Assembly: GCA_946566415.1 (NCBI GenBank)
Contig: CAMNWW010000078.1
Span: 1 to 8,863, forward strand
Length of the DNA: 8,863 bases
Origin: an uncultured Lachnospiraceae bacterium
Lineage (GTDB): Bacteria; Bacillota; Clostridia; Lachnospirales; Lachnospiraceae
Reading direction: 5' to 3'
How positions within the stretch are numbered: position 1 is the first letter of the stretch; every line of letters begins with the position of its first letter. Position numbers and translations under genes: made by a program. Below the pieces are notes generated by a model. That model searched no databases. It saw only the letters and a program-made list of their open reading frames with translations, and was not told the origin of the DNA. Below are positions 1-5,798 of the stretch, one piece after another.

Positions 1-148
1 ACTCTTTTATACAATTTTCACATAATTCATTCTACTTTCTACTGTTTATTAATTGTCTAACACTTTAAGACTTCACGTTATACTGTACCATATTTTCACC
101 TAATAATCCATGGACTTTTATATGACGTTTTTATCGTATTGCGCGTAC

Positions 149-889
149 TTAGGGAAAATCCACGCTTTTCGTAAATTCATAAATCCCGATCCCTGTCGCC
201 AGAGACAGATTCAAAGAATCGATATCTTCCGAGTGCGCGATCCGCACACTTCTTCCCACCTCTAAGTAATCATCGTCAAGTCCCGCCGCTTCATTTCCAA
301 AAATCAATGAAAATGCTTTCTCCTGCGGATGAGAAAAATCTCCCAGCCGTTCTTCCCCTTTGAGCATGAACGGATAACAGATTCTTTCCTCGCCGAACAG
401 CTCCTGATATTCACTAAAATTTTTAAAATATTGTACATTCATATGGAAGATTGCGCCCATAGATGCTCTAACTGTCTTGGGACTGAACATGTCGACCGCC
501 GGCTCGATGACCGCCAAATCTTTGATCCCGAACCCCACGCATGTACGCATGATCGTCCCCAGATTCCCGGAATCGCTCGGATTTACCAATACAACATGGT
601 TCCTTCCATGATCCAGCGACATTTCATATTTATAAAAAATACCCAGCAATAAACAGCTTTCCTTATCCCTTACCTTTTCTATCACCCGGTCGTTTAACAC
701 AACCGGAATTCCCGCCCTTTGGCACTCGGCGGTAATCTTATCGCGGATGCTCTCGCTTGTCTTGGAATGAATATACACACTGTCCGCCGCCCCTGACCTG
801 CAGTGTATCAGCTCAAAGGTCGGAAACGCCCCCATACAGTAGGAATAATCATATTTTTTATTATACTTCTTTATATCGCTGCTTACCAT
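149..889 (-). CDS. SpoU/TrmH-family RNA 2'-O-methyltransferase
   Basis: The 246-residue protein has all three signature motifs of the SPOUT/TrmH family. Motif 1 is N103 to T116 and includes GNLGTIMRT with Arg115. Motif 2 is LIFGNEAAGL at 195-204. Motif 3 is DSLNLSLA at 224-231. Together they form the trefoil-knot SAM site of enzymes that methylate a ribose 2'-OH in rRNA or tRNA. Residues ~15-90 fit the L30e-like substrate-binding subdomain that often precedes the SPOUT domain. RASMGAIF at 141-148 is also typical. The protein should be cytosolic and probably dimeric. The start codon at 889 follows an AGGGAG ribosome site with an 8-base gap and a strong promoter at 932-959, so the gene can be expressed separately from the genes upstream. 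The family is secure, but the RNA target cannot be read from the sequence. Confidence 0.95.
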   Translation of the reverse strand: MVSSDIKKYNKKYDYSYCMGAFPTFELIHCRSGAADSVYIHSKTSESIRDKITAECQRAGIPVVLNDRVIEKVRDKESCLLLGIFYKYEMSLDHGRNHVVLVNPSDSGNLGTIMRTCVGFGIKDLAVIEPAVDMFSPKTVRASMGAIFHMNVQYFKNFSEYQELFGEERICYPFMLKGEERLGDFSHPQEKAFSLIFGNEAAGLDDDYLEVGRSVRIAHSEDIDSLNLSLATGIGIYEFTKSVDFP

Positions 890-909
890 TTTCTTTTCTC
901 CCTGATTTT

Positions 910-1041
910 CTAAACGACCAGACTAATTTTAATTATAGAAAACCGTAGATAAAAGTCAAGTTCCTTTTCTCTTTCATAAATTAATGCTCCCGCAGCCGCC
1001 AGCAGACTCAAACCTAAAAGCCATATCTTTGATCCTATCAT
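910..1041 (-). CDS. Possible 43-residue single-pass membrane miniprotein
   Basis: An ATG at 1041 begins one base after the TAG of the upstream membrane-protein gene and opens a 43-codon frame ending in TAG at 910-912. The predicted peptide starts MIGSKIWLLGLSLLAAAGA, so a hydrophobic helix spans about residues 6-21. A charged stretch (YEREKELD) and a second partly hydrophobic tail (FSIIKISLVV) follow. I see no clear ribosome binding site, so translation would depend on coupling to the upstream stop. The last third overlaps the methyltransferase promoter. The helix and stop-start spacing favour a real gene. The missing ribosome site, short length and promoter overlap argue against it. I do not recognise a family. 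Confidence 0.3.
   Translation of the reverse strand: MIGSKIWLLGLSLLAAAGALIYEREKELDFYLRFSIIKISLVV
932..959 (-). promoter_or_regulatory. Sigma-A-type promoter for the RNA methyltransferase gene
   Basis: Read on the minus strand, the -35 box TTGACT (954-959) and the -10 box TATAAT (932-937) are 16 bases apart. The -10 is a perfect match and the -35 matches at five of six positions. Transcription would begin near 925, giving a leader of about 36 bases that contains the AGGGAG ribosome site. The promoter lies inside the small frame at 910-1041, so either that frame is not a gene or promoter and coding sequence overlap. Confidence 0.75.
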
Positions 1042-1042
1042 T

Positions 1043-2101
1043 CTATAAATATTTCAGTTTATCAGGAAACGATACCATCGCCTGCTCCAGGCTTCTGCAA
1101 AGCCGGCCGTATGCATCGAAGGAAGCCTCCGAGCCGAGCCAGTATTTCTTTCTCTGATCATCTGCAAAAATATACAGGTATCTCTGTGTCTGAAATATGG
1201 AACTGCTCCTTTTCCGCGGCGATGTCATCCGGACTTTCTGAATTCCCAGATAAGAGTAGTACTGTCCGCCGACACGCATGCCTTCCCCATCTATAACGAT
1301 CTTTTCCGCACAGATTCTGCGTCTCAGATATAATCCCACATACTGCGCGAGCAATAAAACAACAAGGGTCACTGCCATCGCTGTCAGGAAAAAAAGACGC
1401 ACATTAAATGAATCCTCTGTTCGTACCGCCCACACATCCAGCATACCGACCGCCGCAAGAACAGCAAATACCACTTTTAAAATCCTTTTCATACATTTCT
1501 TTTCTTTTTTGATGAGATCAGACGCCGGAAGTAAGAATTCGTTTCGGTTTTCTTTCCCATTCAGCAGCGCTTCCACCGCTTCATCACGGTATTTTGCTTT
1601 CACTTCCGCCTTCTCTTCCACCGTCATCCGACGTACCTTTGCATCCCGCATAGCGTTAAGCAGGATTTCCAGGTCTTTTTCGCCAAATCCGTATAGCCTT
1701 ACTTTCCGGGTTCCTTCCGGAACTCTAAAAATAAGGCTACATTTTACCGTTTCATATTTAGTATAAGAACCGATCCTTGCTTTTCTTATTATAGATGTAT
1801 TCACATACTGTCCTAGTAAATACGTCTCCTGATGACCAAGCCGACCGATCGTGATCTGTCCTTCTGTAATTTTCACAGTAGTCCACTTAAAAAAGACGAC
1901 CGCAGCTCCCATCAGCATACCGGAAAATACGGATACCGGCCAGTGAAAGACACCGTACAGTATCTCCGCCGACCCTTCCGGGAAAACCAACAGACACAAA
2001 AATGCCGCCGCGCCAAAGACGCCGCTTAAAATAAGCCCATATACTATCGTGCGCAAAACCGCCATTTTGACCGAACCTGTATATGTATTTTTTTGTACCA
2101 T
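1043..2101 (-). CDS. Membrane protein with two repeated 2-TM plus soluble-domain units, function unknown
   Basis: This 352-residue protein has four predicted membrane helices, at about 14-39, 47-71, 207-225 and 235-257. After each helix pair comes a beta-rich soluble stretch (about 74-155 and 264-342). Each opens with an 'I-x-I-x-x-x-G-hydrophobic' pattern (VKITEGQITIGRLG, then KIVIDGEGMRVGGQ) and ends in a helix. This is the layout of bacterial proteins with a membrane hairpin plus a PH-like or YcxB-like domain, here apparently present twice. A charged linker (about 156-206) joins the halves. Both soluble parts should face the cytoplasm. The start at 2101 is only 2 bases past the stop of the SDR gene, with an AAGGCGG ribosome site inside the end of that gene, so the two are cotranslated. 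The PH-like assignment rests on pattern and topology, not a strong motif, and no function can be given. Confidence 0.8.
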   Translation of the reverse strand: MVQKNTYTGSVKMAVLRTIVYGLILSGVFGAAAFLCLLVFPEGSAEILYGVFHWPVSVFSGMLMGAAVVFFKWTTVKITEGQITIGRLGHQETYLLGQYVNTSIIRKARIGSYTKYETVKCSLIFRVPEGTRKVRLYGFGEKDLEILLNAMRDAKVRRMTVEEKAEVKAKYRDEAVEALLNGKENRNEFLLPASDLIKKEKKCMKRILKVVFAVLAAVGMLDVWAVRTEDSFNVRLFFLTAMAVTLVVLLLAQYVGLYLRRRICAEKIVIDGEGMRVGGQYYSYLGIQKVRMTSPRKRSSSIFQTQRYLYIFADDQRKKYWLGSEASFDAYGRLCRSLEQAMVSFPDKLKYL

Positions 2102-2103
2102 TG

Positions 2104-3129
2104 CTATACCGCCTTCTTTGCAGTTTCTAGCGCTTCAATGACACGGTCGCACCATGCGTCAAATTCGGGATCTTCTTTCTGGCATTCTTCCGGGTGGGCA
2201 AATATATAATCGAGAGCGGCCCTGACGCCCTGATCGAAGCGGACGCCTGTCCTCATATCCGGAACCACCCTTTTAAGCTTACTATTATCAAAGACTACGG
2301 ACGAAGACTTATCTCCCAAAAGACCTCCTGTAAAATCGTACCCGTATTTTTTTCCCGCTTCCGCAAGAAATTCCGACGCCACATGGTACGCCTTCGGTTC
2401 CACGCCCAGCGCAGCGGCAATCGTTTCGTAGATTTGATTCCACGTCAAAGTCTCGTCGCCTGTGATCTGGAACGCTTCGCCTACCGCGCGGCGGTTTCCC
2501 ATCAGCCCTGTATAACCGACGGCGAAATCCCGGCTGGATGTGAGCGTCCAAAGCGACGTCCCGTCCCCCTGGATGATAACGGGCTTTCCTTCCATCATAC
2601 GCTTAACGACCTGCCACGAACCGTTTTTCCCGTGAACTCCCAGCGGAATTTTCCTCTCGTCGTAGGTGTGGCTGGGCCGCACGACCGTAACCGGGAATCC
2701 TTCTGTCCGGTACATTTCCATCAGAAATTCTTCACATGCGATTTTATCCCTCGAATACTGCCAATACGGATTGGCAAGCGTCGTCCCTTCATTTACAATA
2801 TAGTCCGGCGCCGGTTTATGGTATGCGGACGCTGAACTAATATAGATATATTGCCTTGTCTTATCCTTGAACAGCCTGTAATCCCGCTTTACATCCTCTA
2901 CGCGAAATCCGATAAACTCGCAGACCACGTCAAAAGAAAATTCTTTAATCTTTTCAGCGACCAACGCCTCGTCGTTGATATCCGCCGTTATATGGCGCGC
3001 CTCTTCCGGCACGGCGCTGTTCCTGCCGCCCCGGTTAAGAAGCCACACTTCCCATCCTAGTTCGTCTACAAGACGTTTTACCACCGCCGTACTTATCGTA
3101 CCTGTCCCTCCGATAAATAATGCTCTCAT
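2104..3129 (-). CDS. Atypical SDR, NAD(P)-dependent epimerase/dehydratase-like protein
   Basis: The protein has 341 residues from the chosen start. It opens with a Rossmann beta strand and nucleotide-binding loop, MRALFIGGTGTIS, giving GGTGTIS at 7-13. The SDR active-site pair is present as Tyr125 and Lys129 in YSRDK, preceded by a serine-rich strand (YISSASAY, 96-103) that supplies the usual Ser. RPSHTYD at 151-157 resembles the substrate-domain start of extended SDRs. The family includes sugar-nucleotide epimerases and the CSP41-like nucleic-acid-associated proteins, so the substrate is open. An in-frame start 16 codons upstream (3177) would add a basic, non-homologous extension that overlaps the LURP-one remnant. 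The ATG at 3129 has an AAGGAG site 7 bases away and places the Rossmann strand at residue 1, so I prefer it. The gene is in an operon with the membrane protein that follows. Confidence 0.92.
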   Translation of the reverse strand: MRALFIGGTGTISTAVVKRLVDELGWEVWLLNRGGRNSAVPEEARHITADINDEALVAEKIKEFSFDVVCEFIGFRVEDVKRDYRLFKDKTRQYIYISSASAYHKPAPDYIVNEGTTLANPYWQYSRDKIACEEFLMEMYRTEGFPVTVVRPSHTYDERKIPLGVHGKNGSWQVVKRMMEGKPVIIQGDGTSLWTLTSSRDFAVGYTGLMGNRRAVGEAFQITGDETLTWNQIYETIAAALGVEPKAYHVASEFLAEAGKKYGYDFTGGLLGDKSSSVVFDNSKLKRVVPDMRTGVRFDQGVRAALDYIFAHPEECQKEDPEFDAWCDRVIEALETAKKAV

Positions 3130-3136
3130 TCCTTTT

Positions 3137-3142
3137 CTCCTT
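3137..3142 (-). promoter_or_regulatory. Ribosome binding site that fixes the SDR start
   Basis: AAGGAG on the minus strand, 7 bases before the ATG at 3129. It directly follows the TAA of the LURP-one remnant (3145-3143), as expected when the two were adjacent cotranslated genes. It supports the shorter SDR start over the upstream ATG at 3177. Confidence 0.8.
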
Positions 3143-3363
3143 TTAATCTCTTGAACATTTCTCCGCGTCGATCGCAAGCACGAACATCAACGCACAGAGT
3201 GCGTCTTCCGGATGATACACATCGATCACATAGGTATCGGTCAAATGCAAAAGTTCCTTCGACACCGTAGCGACGCGCCTTCCCCCGCCGTCCAGGATCG
3301 TGTAGTCCCATTCAAAGAAATCCCCTTCAATGAAAAAAATCTTTGTTTAAACAGTAATCTCAT
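3143..3363 (-). pseudogene. Internally deleted LURP-one-related (YxjI-type) protein gene
   Basis: Two pieces of one family are visible in different frames. From the ATG at 3363 the frame reads MRLLFKQRFFS, the usual opening of bacterial LURP-one/YxjI proteins. It then runs into unrelated sequence and stops at TGA 3243-3241, giving 40 residues. In the frame shifted by -1, from about 3340 to the TAA at 3145-3143, the sequence reads IEGDFFEWDYTILDGGG, then VATVSKELLHLTDTYVID, then PEDALCALMFVLAIDAEKC. This is the family's C-terminal part: the WDY strand, the DTYVID strand and the hydrophobic helix that fills the beta-barrel. Family members have about 160 residues, so about 90 codons of the barrel appear lost, with the junction in or next to the T-run near 3340-3350. 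An AGGGG ribosome site (8-base gap) still precedes the ATG. Family recognition is from memory of its conserved motifs. Related proteins are scramblase-like (tubby fold), with poorly known roles in bacteria. Confidence 0.82.
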
Positions 3364-3408
3364 ATCTGTTACCCCTCAACTCCTTCAAATATTTCGCCCA
3401 AAGTTATT

Positions 3409-3437
3409 TTTATATGAGAAAATGCTCTAAGCGTAAT
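3409..3437 (-). promoter_or_regulatory. Weak candidate promoter for the LURP-one remnant/SDR operon
   Basis: Minus-strand TATAAA (3409-3414) resembles a -10 box. A poor -35 candidate ATTACG (3432-3437, three of six matches) lies 17 bases upstream. This is the only reasonable candidate in the 87-base gap between the kinase stop and the remnant start. No strong hairpin terminator is visible in the gap, so read-through from the kinase gene is an alternative. Confidence 0.3.
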
Positions 3438-3450
3438 CTCTGTCTCTGCA

Positions 3451-5673
3451 TTATTTAGATTTTATATACTGCGCCAACACCTGAACCAACGTCTCCCCGT
3501 CAATTGGTTTAGCTATATGAGCGGTCATCCCGGCGTCCAGGCAGCGGCGCCGGTCTTCATCATAAGCGTTTGCCGTCATTGCGATGATAGGAATACTATC
3601 TGCATCTTCCCTTTCAAGCGCCCGGATAGCGCGGGTCGCAGACATTCCATCCATCACAGGCATCATTACATCCATCAGGATGCCGTCGAAGCTTCCCGGC
3701 TCGCTGTCTGCAAATGCCTCCACCGCCTCCTGCCCGTTTGATACAGATACAGTCTCGATACCTTCATCCGCCAAGATATACTGGGCGATTTCCATATTCA
3801 GTTCATTATCCTCAACCAGAAGAATTCTTATGCCGGCCAGATCCACTTTAAGCCGCTTCTCTTCCTGAACCGCCTGGTATTCCCAGTCAATCTCTGCCGG
3901 AAGCTCCACACGGAAACGGCTCCCTATATTCAGCTGACTTTCTACTTGGATGGTACCGCCCATCAAATCTACGAACTGCTTTGTGATAGCCATACCCAGA
4001 CCCGTACCCTTATATGTACTTCTGGTACCGCCGTCTTCCTGGGCGAACGGCTCGAATATCCTGGGCAAAAATTCTGGTTTCATACCGATTCCGGTATCCT
4101 CTATCTCCATATAATATAGGGCTGTTTCTCCGTCTGAACCAACCTCTCCGGCACGGAAATAGACTTTTCCTCCATCCGGGGTGAACTTCACAGCATTCCC
4201 CAGAATATTGATGAGAACCTGTCTTAAATGCAGTTCGTCGCCTAATACATAAGGGTGCAAAATCTCCTCCATTTCCTCCACTAGTTCTATATCCCTTCCC
4301 TGGATCTGTCCTCCTACGATAGCCGTGCAATGCCCAATAACCTGCCGAATATCCATGGGTTCCTGACTAATCTTCGTCTTGCCGCTCTCAATCCGCGACA
4401 TATCCAGAACATCATTGATCAGGCTCAGCAAATGCCTGGAAGAGCCTTCGATCTTCTTTAAGCAGTCCAGAATTTTGTCCGATTTGTCCATATTCTTCAG
4501 CGCAATCTCTGTCATTCCCATGATGCCGTTGATCGGAGTACGGATATCATGGGACATATGGGAAAGAAAATTGCTTTTTGCCGTGCTTGCCGCATTGGCG
4601 GCGTCAGCGGCTTCCTTAAGAATCTGGTTCGCTTCCTTCTGGCGTTCGATAATAAGCTGATCACCCCGCTTCGCAATGAAGAAGAATGTAAGCAGAGCCA
4701 GCATCAGAACGACCAGCGCCGCAATCGCGGAAACATAGACCACAGCCGTGTTCAAAAATGCCGTCGTCCCTGCCGCCAGCACCTTTGTAGGGGCAAAGGT
4801 GAGAACCGTCCAGTCCGTTCCCCTCACAGGAGATGACGCCACAAAATACGGCTCCGTGCCATAATTAAATTCATACCCCGCACTGCTTTTCTCCATCACC
4901 TTCTCCCGAAGATCCTCCAGCGTCCCGCCATGAATAAAAGAATACTTCTCCAGGGCTGATAAAAGATTATAGTCTTCAATAAACCCCCCGGCGCACAGAT
5001 GCCGGTAGACTCTTTGCCCGCTCCGGTTTATCACATAAACATGACTCTCCCCGTCAAAAATGTCCTCATCAAAATTCTCCTGAAAGATAGCAATATCTAC
5101 CGCCACGCCTACATGAGTAATCATTTCTTCCCCTGTATCCATCGGCGTATCCAGCTTTTTGATCAAAAAAAGGTAGGATTTGCCGTCTGCCCGGTAATCC
5201 AGAGATGTTACCATCTCCTGCCTCTTCTCGCCGTTCGACAAAACTGCAGAATCCCTCCAGTGGCTGCTTGCGCCGTCCGAAGCATAAAGCCGGGCGCTGC
5301 TGTCAAAGGCAATCAGTACGTTCTCCCCCAGCCCCAGGCTGGACTTGATATCTGCCAAACAGCCGGGAATATCCGCCCTCGCCTTAATATCCTCACGAAC
5401 CAGAATGTTCTCCGCCGCTTCGGCAAATCGTCTATATTGAGTAACTTCAGATTCAATCACACGCGTTCCCTGTTCCGATATTTCAACAAAATGTGAACAC
5501 CGCTCTTGAAATAATGTACCGTCTAAATATTGATAAAAAGTATATGTACCGGCGGCAGCCAAAGCGACCAATAGTACCGCCGCCAACATGAACAACGCCT
5601 GCTTTTGTCTCTTTTGCTTCCGTCCCAGCTCCTCTTCTAAACCTCTTTGTTCTCGCTGTTCTAAAGAAACCAT
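3451..5673 (-). CDS. Hybrid sensor histidine kinase with extracellular Cache-like sensor and C-terminal receiver
   Basis: The protein has 740 residues. A basic N-terminus precedes the first membrane helix (about 26-48). An extracellular sensor spans about 50-305 and fits a double-Cache fold, with PAS-like strands around IAFDSSARLYASDG (121-134) and VYVINRSGQRVY (212-223). The second membrane helix is about 308-334. A short coiled linker leads to HisKA with the phospho-acceptor His375 in SHMSHDIRTP. HATPase follows, with N-box Asn493 (LGNAVKF), G1 DTGIGM (526-531), F-box FEPFAQ and G2 GTGLGMAI (556-563). The receiver (about 614-737) keeps the acidic pair Glu621/Asp622, phospho-acceptor Asp668 (LMDVMMP), Thr700 and Lys722 (AKP), so all catalytic residues look intact. 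It should sense an external small molecule and pass phosphate from His to its own Asp. The start has an AGAGGAGA ribosome site 7 bases upstream and two strong promoter candidates. No HPt or output regulator is in the window. Confidence 0.95.
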   Translation of the reverse strand: MVSLEQREQRGLEEELGRKQKRQKQALFMLAAVLLVALAAAGTYTFYQYLDGTLFQERCSHFVEISEQGTRVIESEVTQYRRFAEAAENILVREDIKARADIPGCLADIKSSLGLGENVLIAFDSSARLYASDGASSHWRDSAVLSNGEKRQEMVTSLDYRADGKSYLFLIKKLDTPMDTGEEMITHVGVAVDIAIFQENFDEDIFDGESHVYVINRSGQRVYRHLCAGGFIEDYNLLSALEKYSFIHGGTLEDLREKVMEKSSAGYEFNYGTEPYFVASSPVRGTDWTVLTFAPTKVLAAGTTAFLNTAVVYVSAIAALVVLMLALLTFFFIAKRGDQLIIERQKEANQILKEAADAANAASTAKSNFLSHMSHDIRTPINGIMGMTEIALKNMDKSDKILDCLKKIEGSSRHLLSLINDVLDMSRIESGKTKISQEPMDIRQVIGHCTAIVGGQIQGRDIELVEEMEEILHPYVLGDELHLRQVLINILGNAVKFTPDGGKVYFRAGEVGSDGETALYYMEIEDTGIGMKPEFLPRIFEPFAQEDGGTRSTYKGTGLGMAITKQFVDLMGGTIQVESQLNIGSRFRVELPAEIDWEYQAVQEEKRLKVDLAGIRILLVEDNELNMEIAQYILADEGIETVSVSNGQEAVEAFADSEPGSFDGILMDVMMPVMDGMSATRAIRALEREDADSIPIIAMTANAYDEDRRRCLDAGMTAHIAKPIDGETLVQVLAQYIKSK

Positions 5674-5703
5674 GACATCGTCTCCTCTTGATACCGTAAA
5701 TAC

Positions 5704-5731
5704 ATTATAACTGTTTTTTGTTATTTTACAA
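5704..5731 (-). promoter_or_regulatory. Proximal candidate promoter of the hybrid kinase gene
   Basis: Minus-strand -10 TATAAT (5704-5709) is a perfect match. It sits 16 bases downstream of the -35 candidate TTGTAA (5726-5731, four of six matches). Transcription would start near 5697, leaving a short leader that includes the AGAGGAGA ribosome site. Its -35 box overlaps the -10 box of the distal candidate promoter. Confidence 0.55.
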
Positions 5732-5751
5732 TGCTATTAAGGAGAAGTCAA
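5723..5751 (-). promoter_or_regulatory. Distal candidate promoter of the hybrid kinase gene
   Basis: Minus-strand -35 TTGACT (5746-5751, five of six) and -10 TAAAAT (5723-5728, five of six) are separated by the optimal 17 bases. Transcription would begin near 5716, giving a leader of about 43 bases. By box scores and spacing it is about as strong as the proximal candidate. The two overlap and could not be occupied at the same time. Confidence 0.6.
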
Positions 5752-5798
5752 TAATCAGACGTCTTGTAAAGTCCCAACAAAATTCCGGTAAATGCTAA

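Noticed and set aside
29..59. Minus-strand TAGACA and TAGAAT boxes in the AT-rich left end, as a promoter for a gene beyond the window
   Set aside because: The spacer is 19 bases and the region is AT-rich enough to give such matches by chance. No downstream gene is visible for support.
2194..2835. Plus-strand 213-codon frame opposite the SDR gene
   Set aside because: It is antisense to a well-supported SDR coding sequence and its translation is rich in Arg, Pro and His with no domain pattern. Long antisense frames are common opposite such genes.
3130..3177. N-terminal extension of the SDR from the ATG at 3177
   Set aside because: The extra 16 residues are basic and unlike SDR N-termini, and they overlap the end of the remnant. 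The ATG at 3129 has a good ribosome site and places the Rossmann strand at the usual first residue.
3126..3311. Minus-strand 61-codon frame starting MGLHDPGRR
   Set aside because: It overlaps the LURP-one remnant in another frame, is arginine-rich and resembles no family. The family match in the shifted frame explains this DNA better.
3364..3450. Possible terminator between the kinase and the LURP-one remnant
   Set aside because: Only 3-4 base stems with long loops are found and no GC-rich hairpin followed by a T-run is present.
4999..5496. Plus-strand 165-codon frame
   Set aside because: It is antisense to the kinase sensor domain, with no recognisable domain and no ribosome site noted. 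It is a shadow of the real gene.
5757..5764. Perfect 8-base palindrome AGACGTCT just upstream of the kinase promoters, as a possible operator
   Set aside because: Dozens of 8-base palindromes are expected by chance in a window this size, and there is no second copy or longer symmetry around it.
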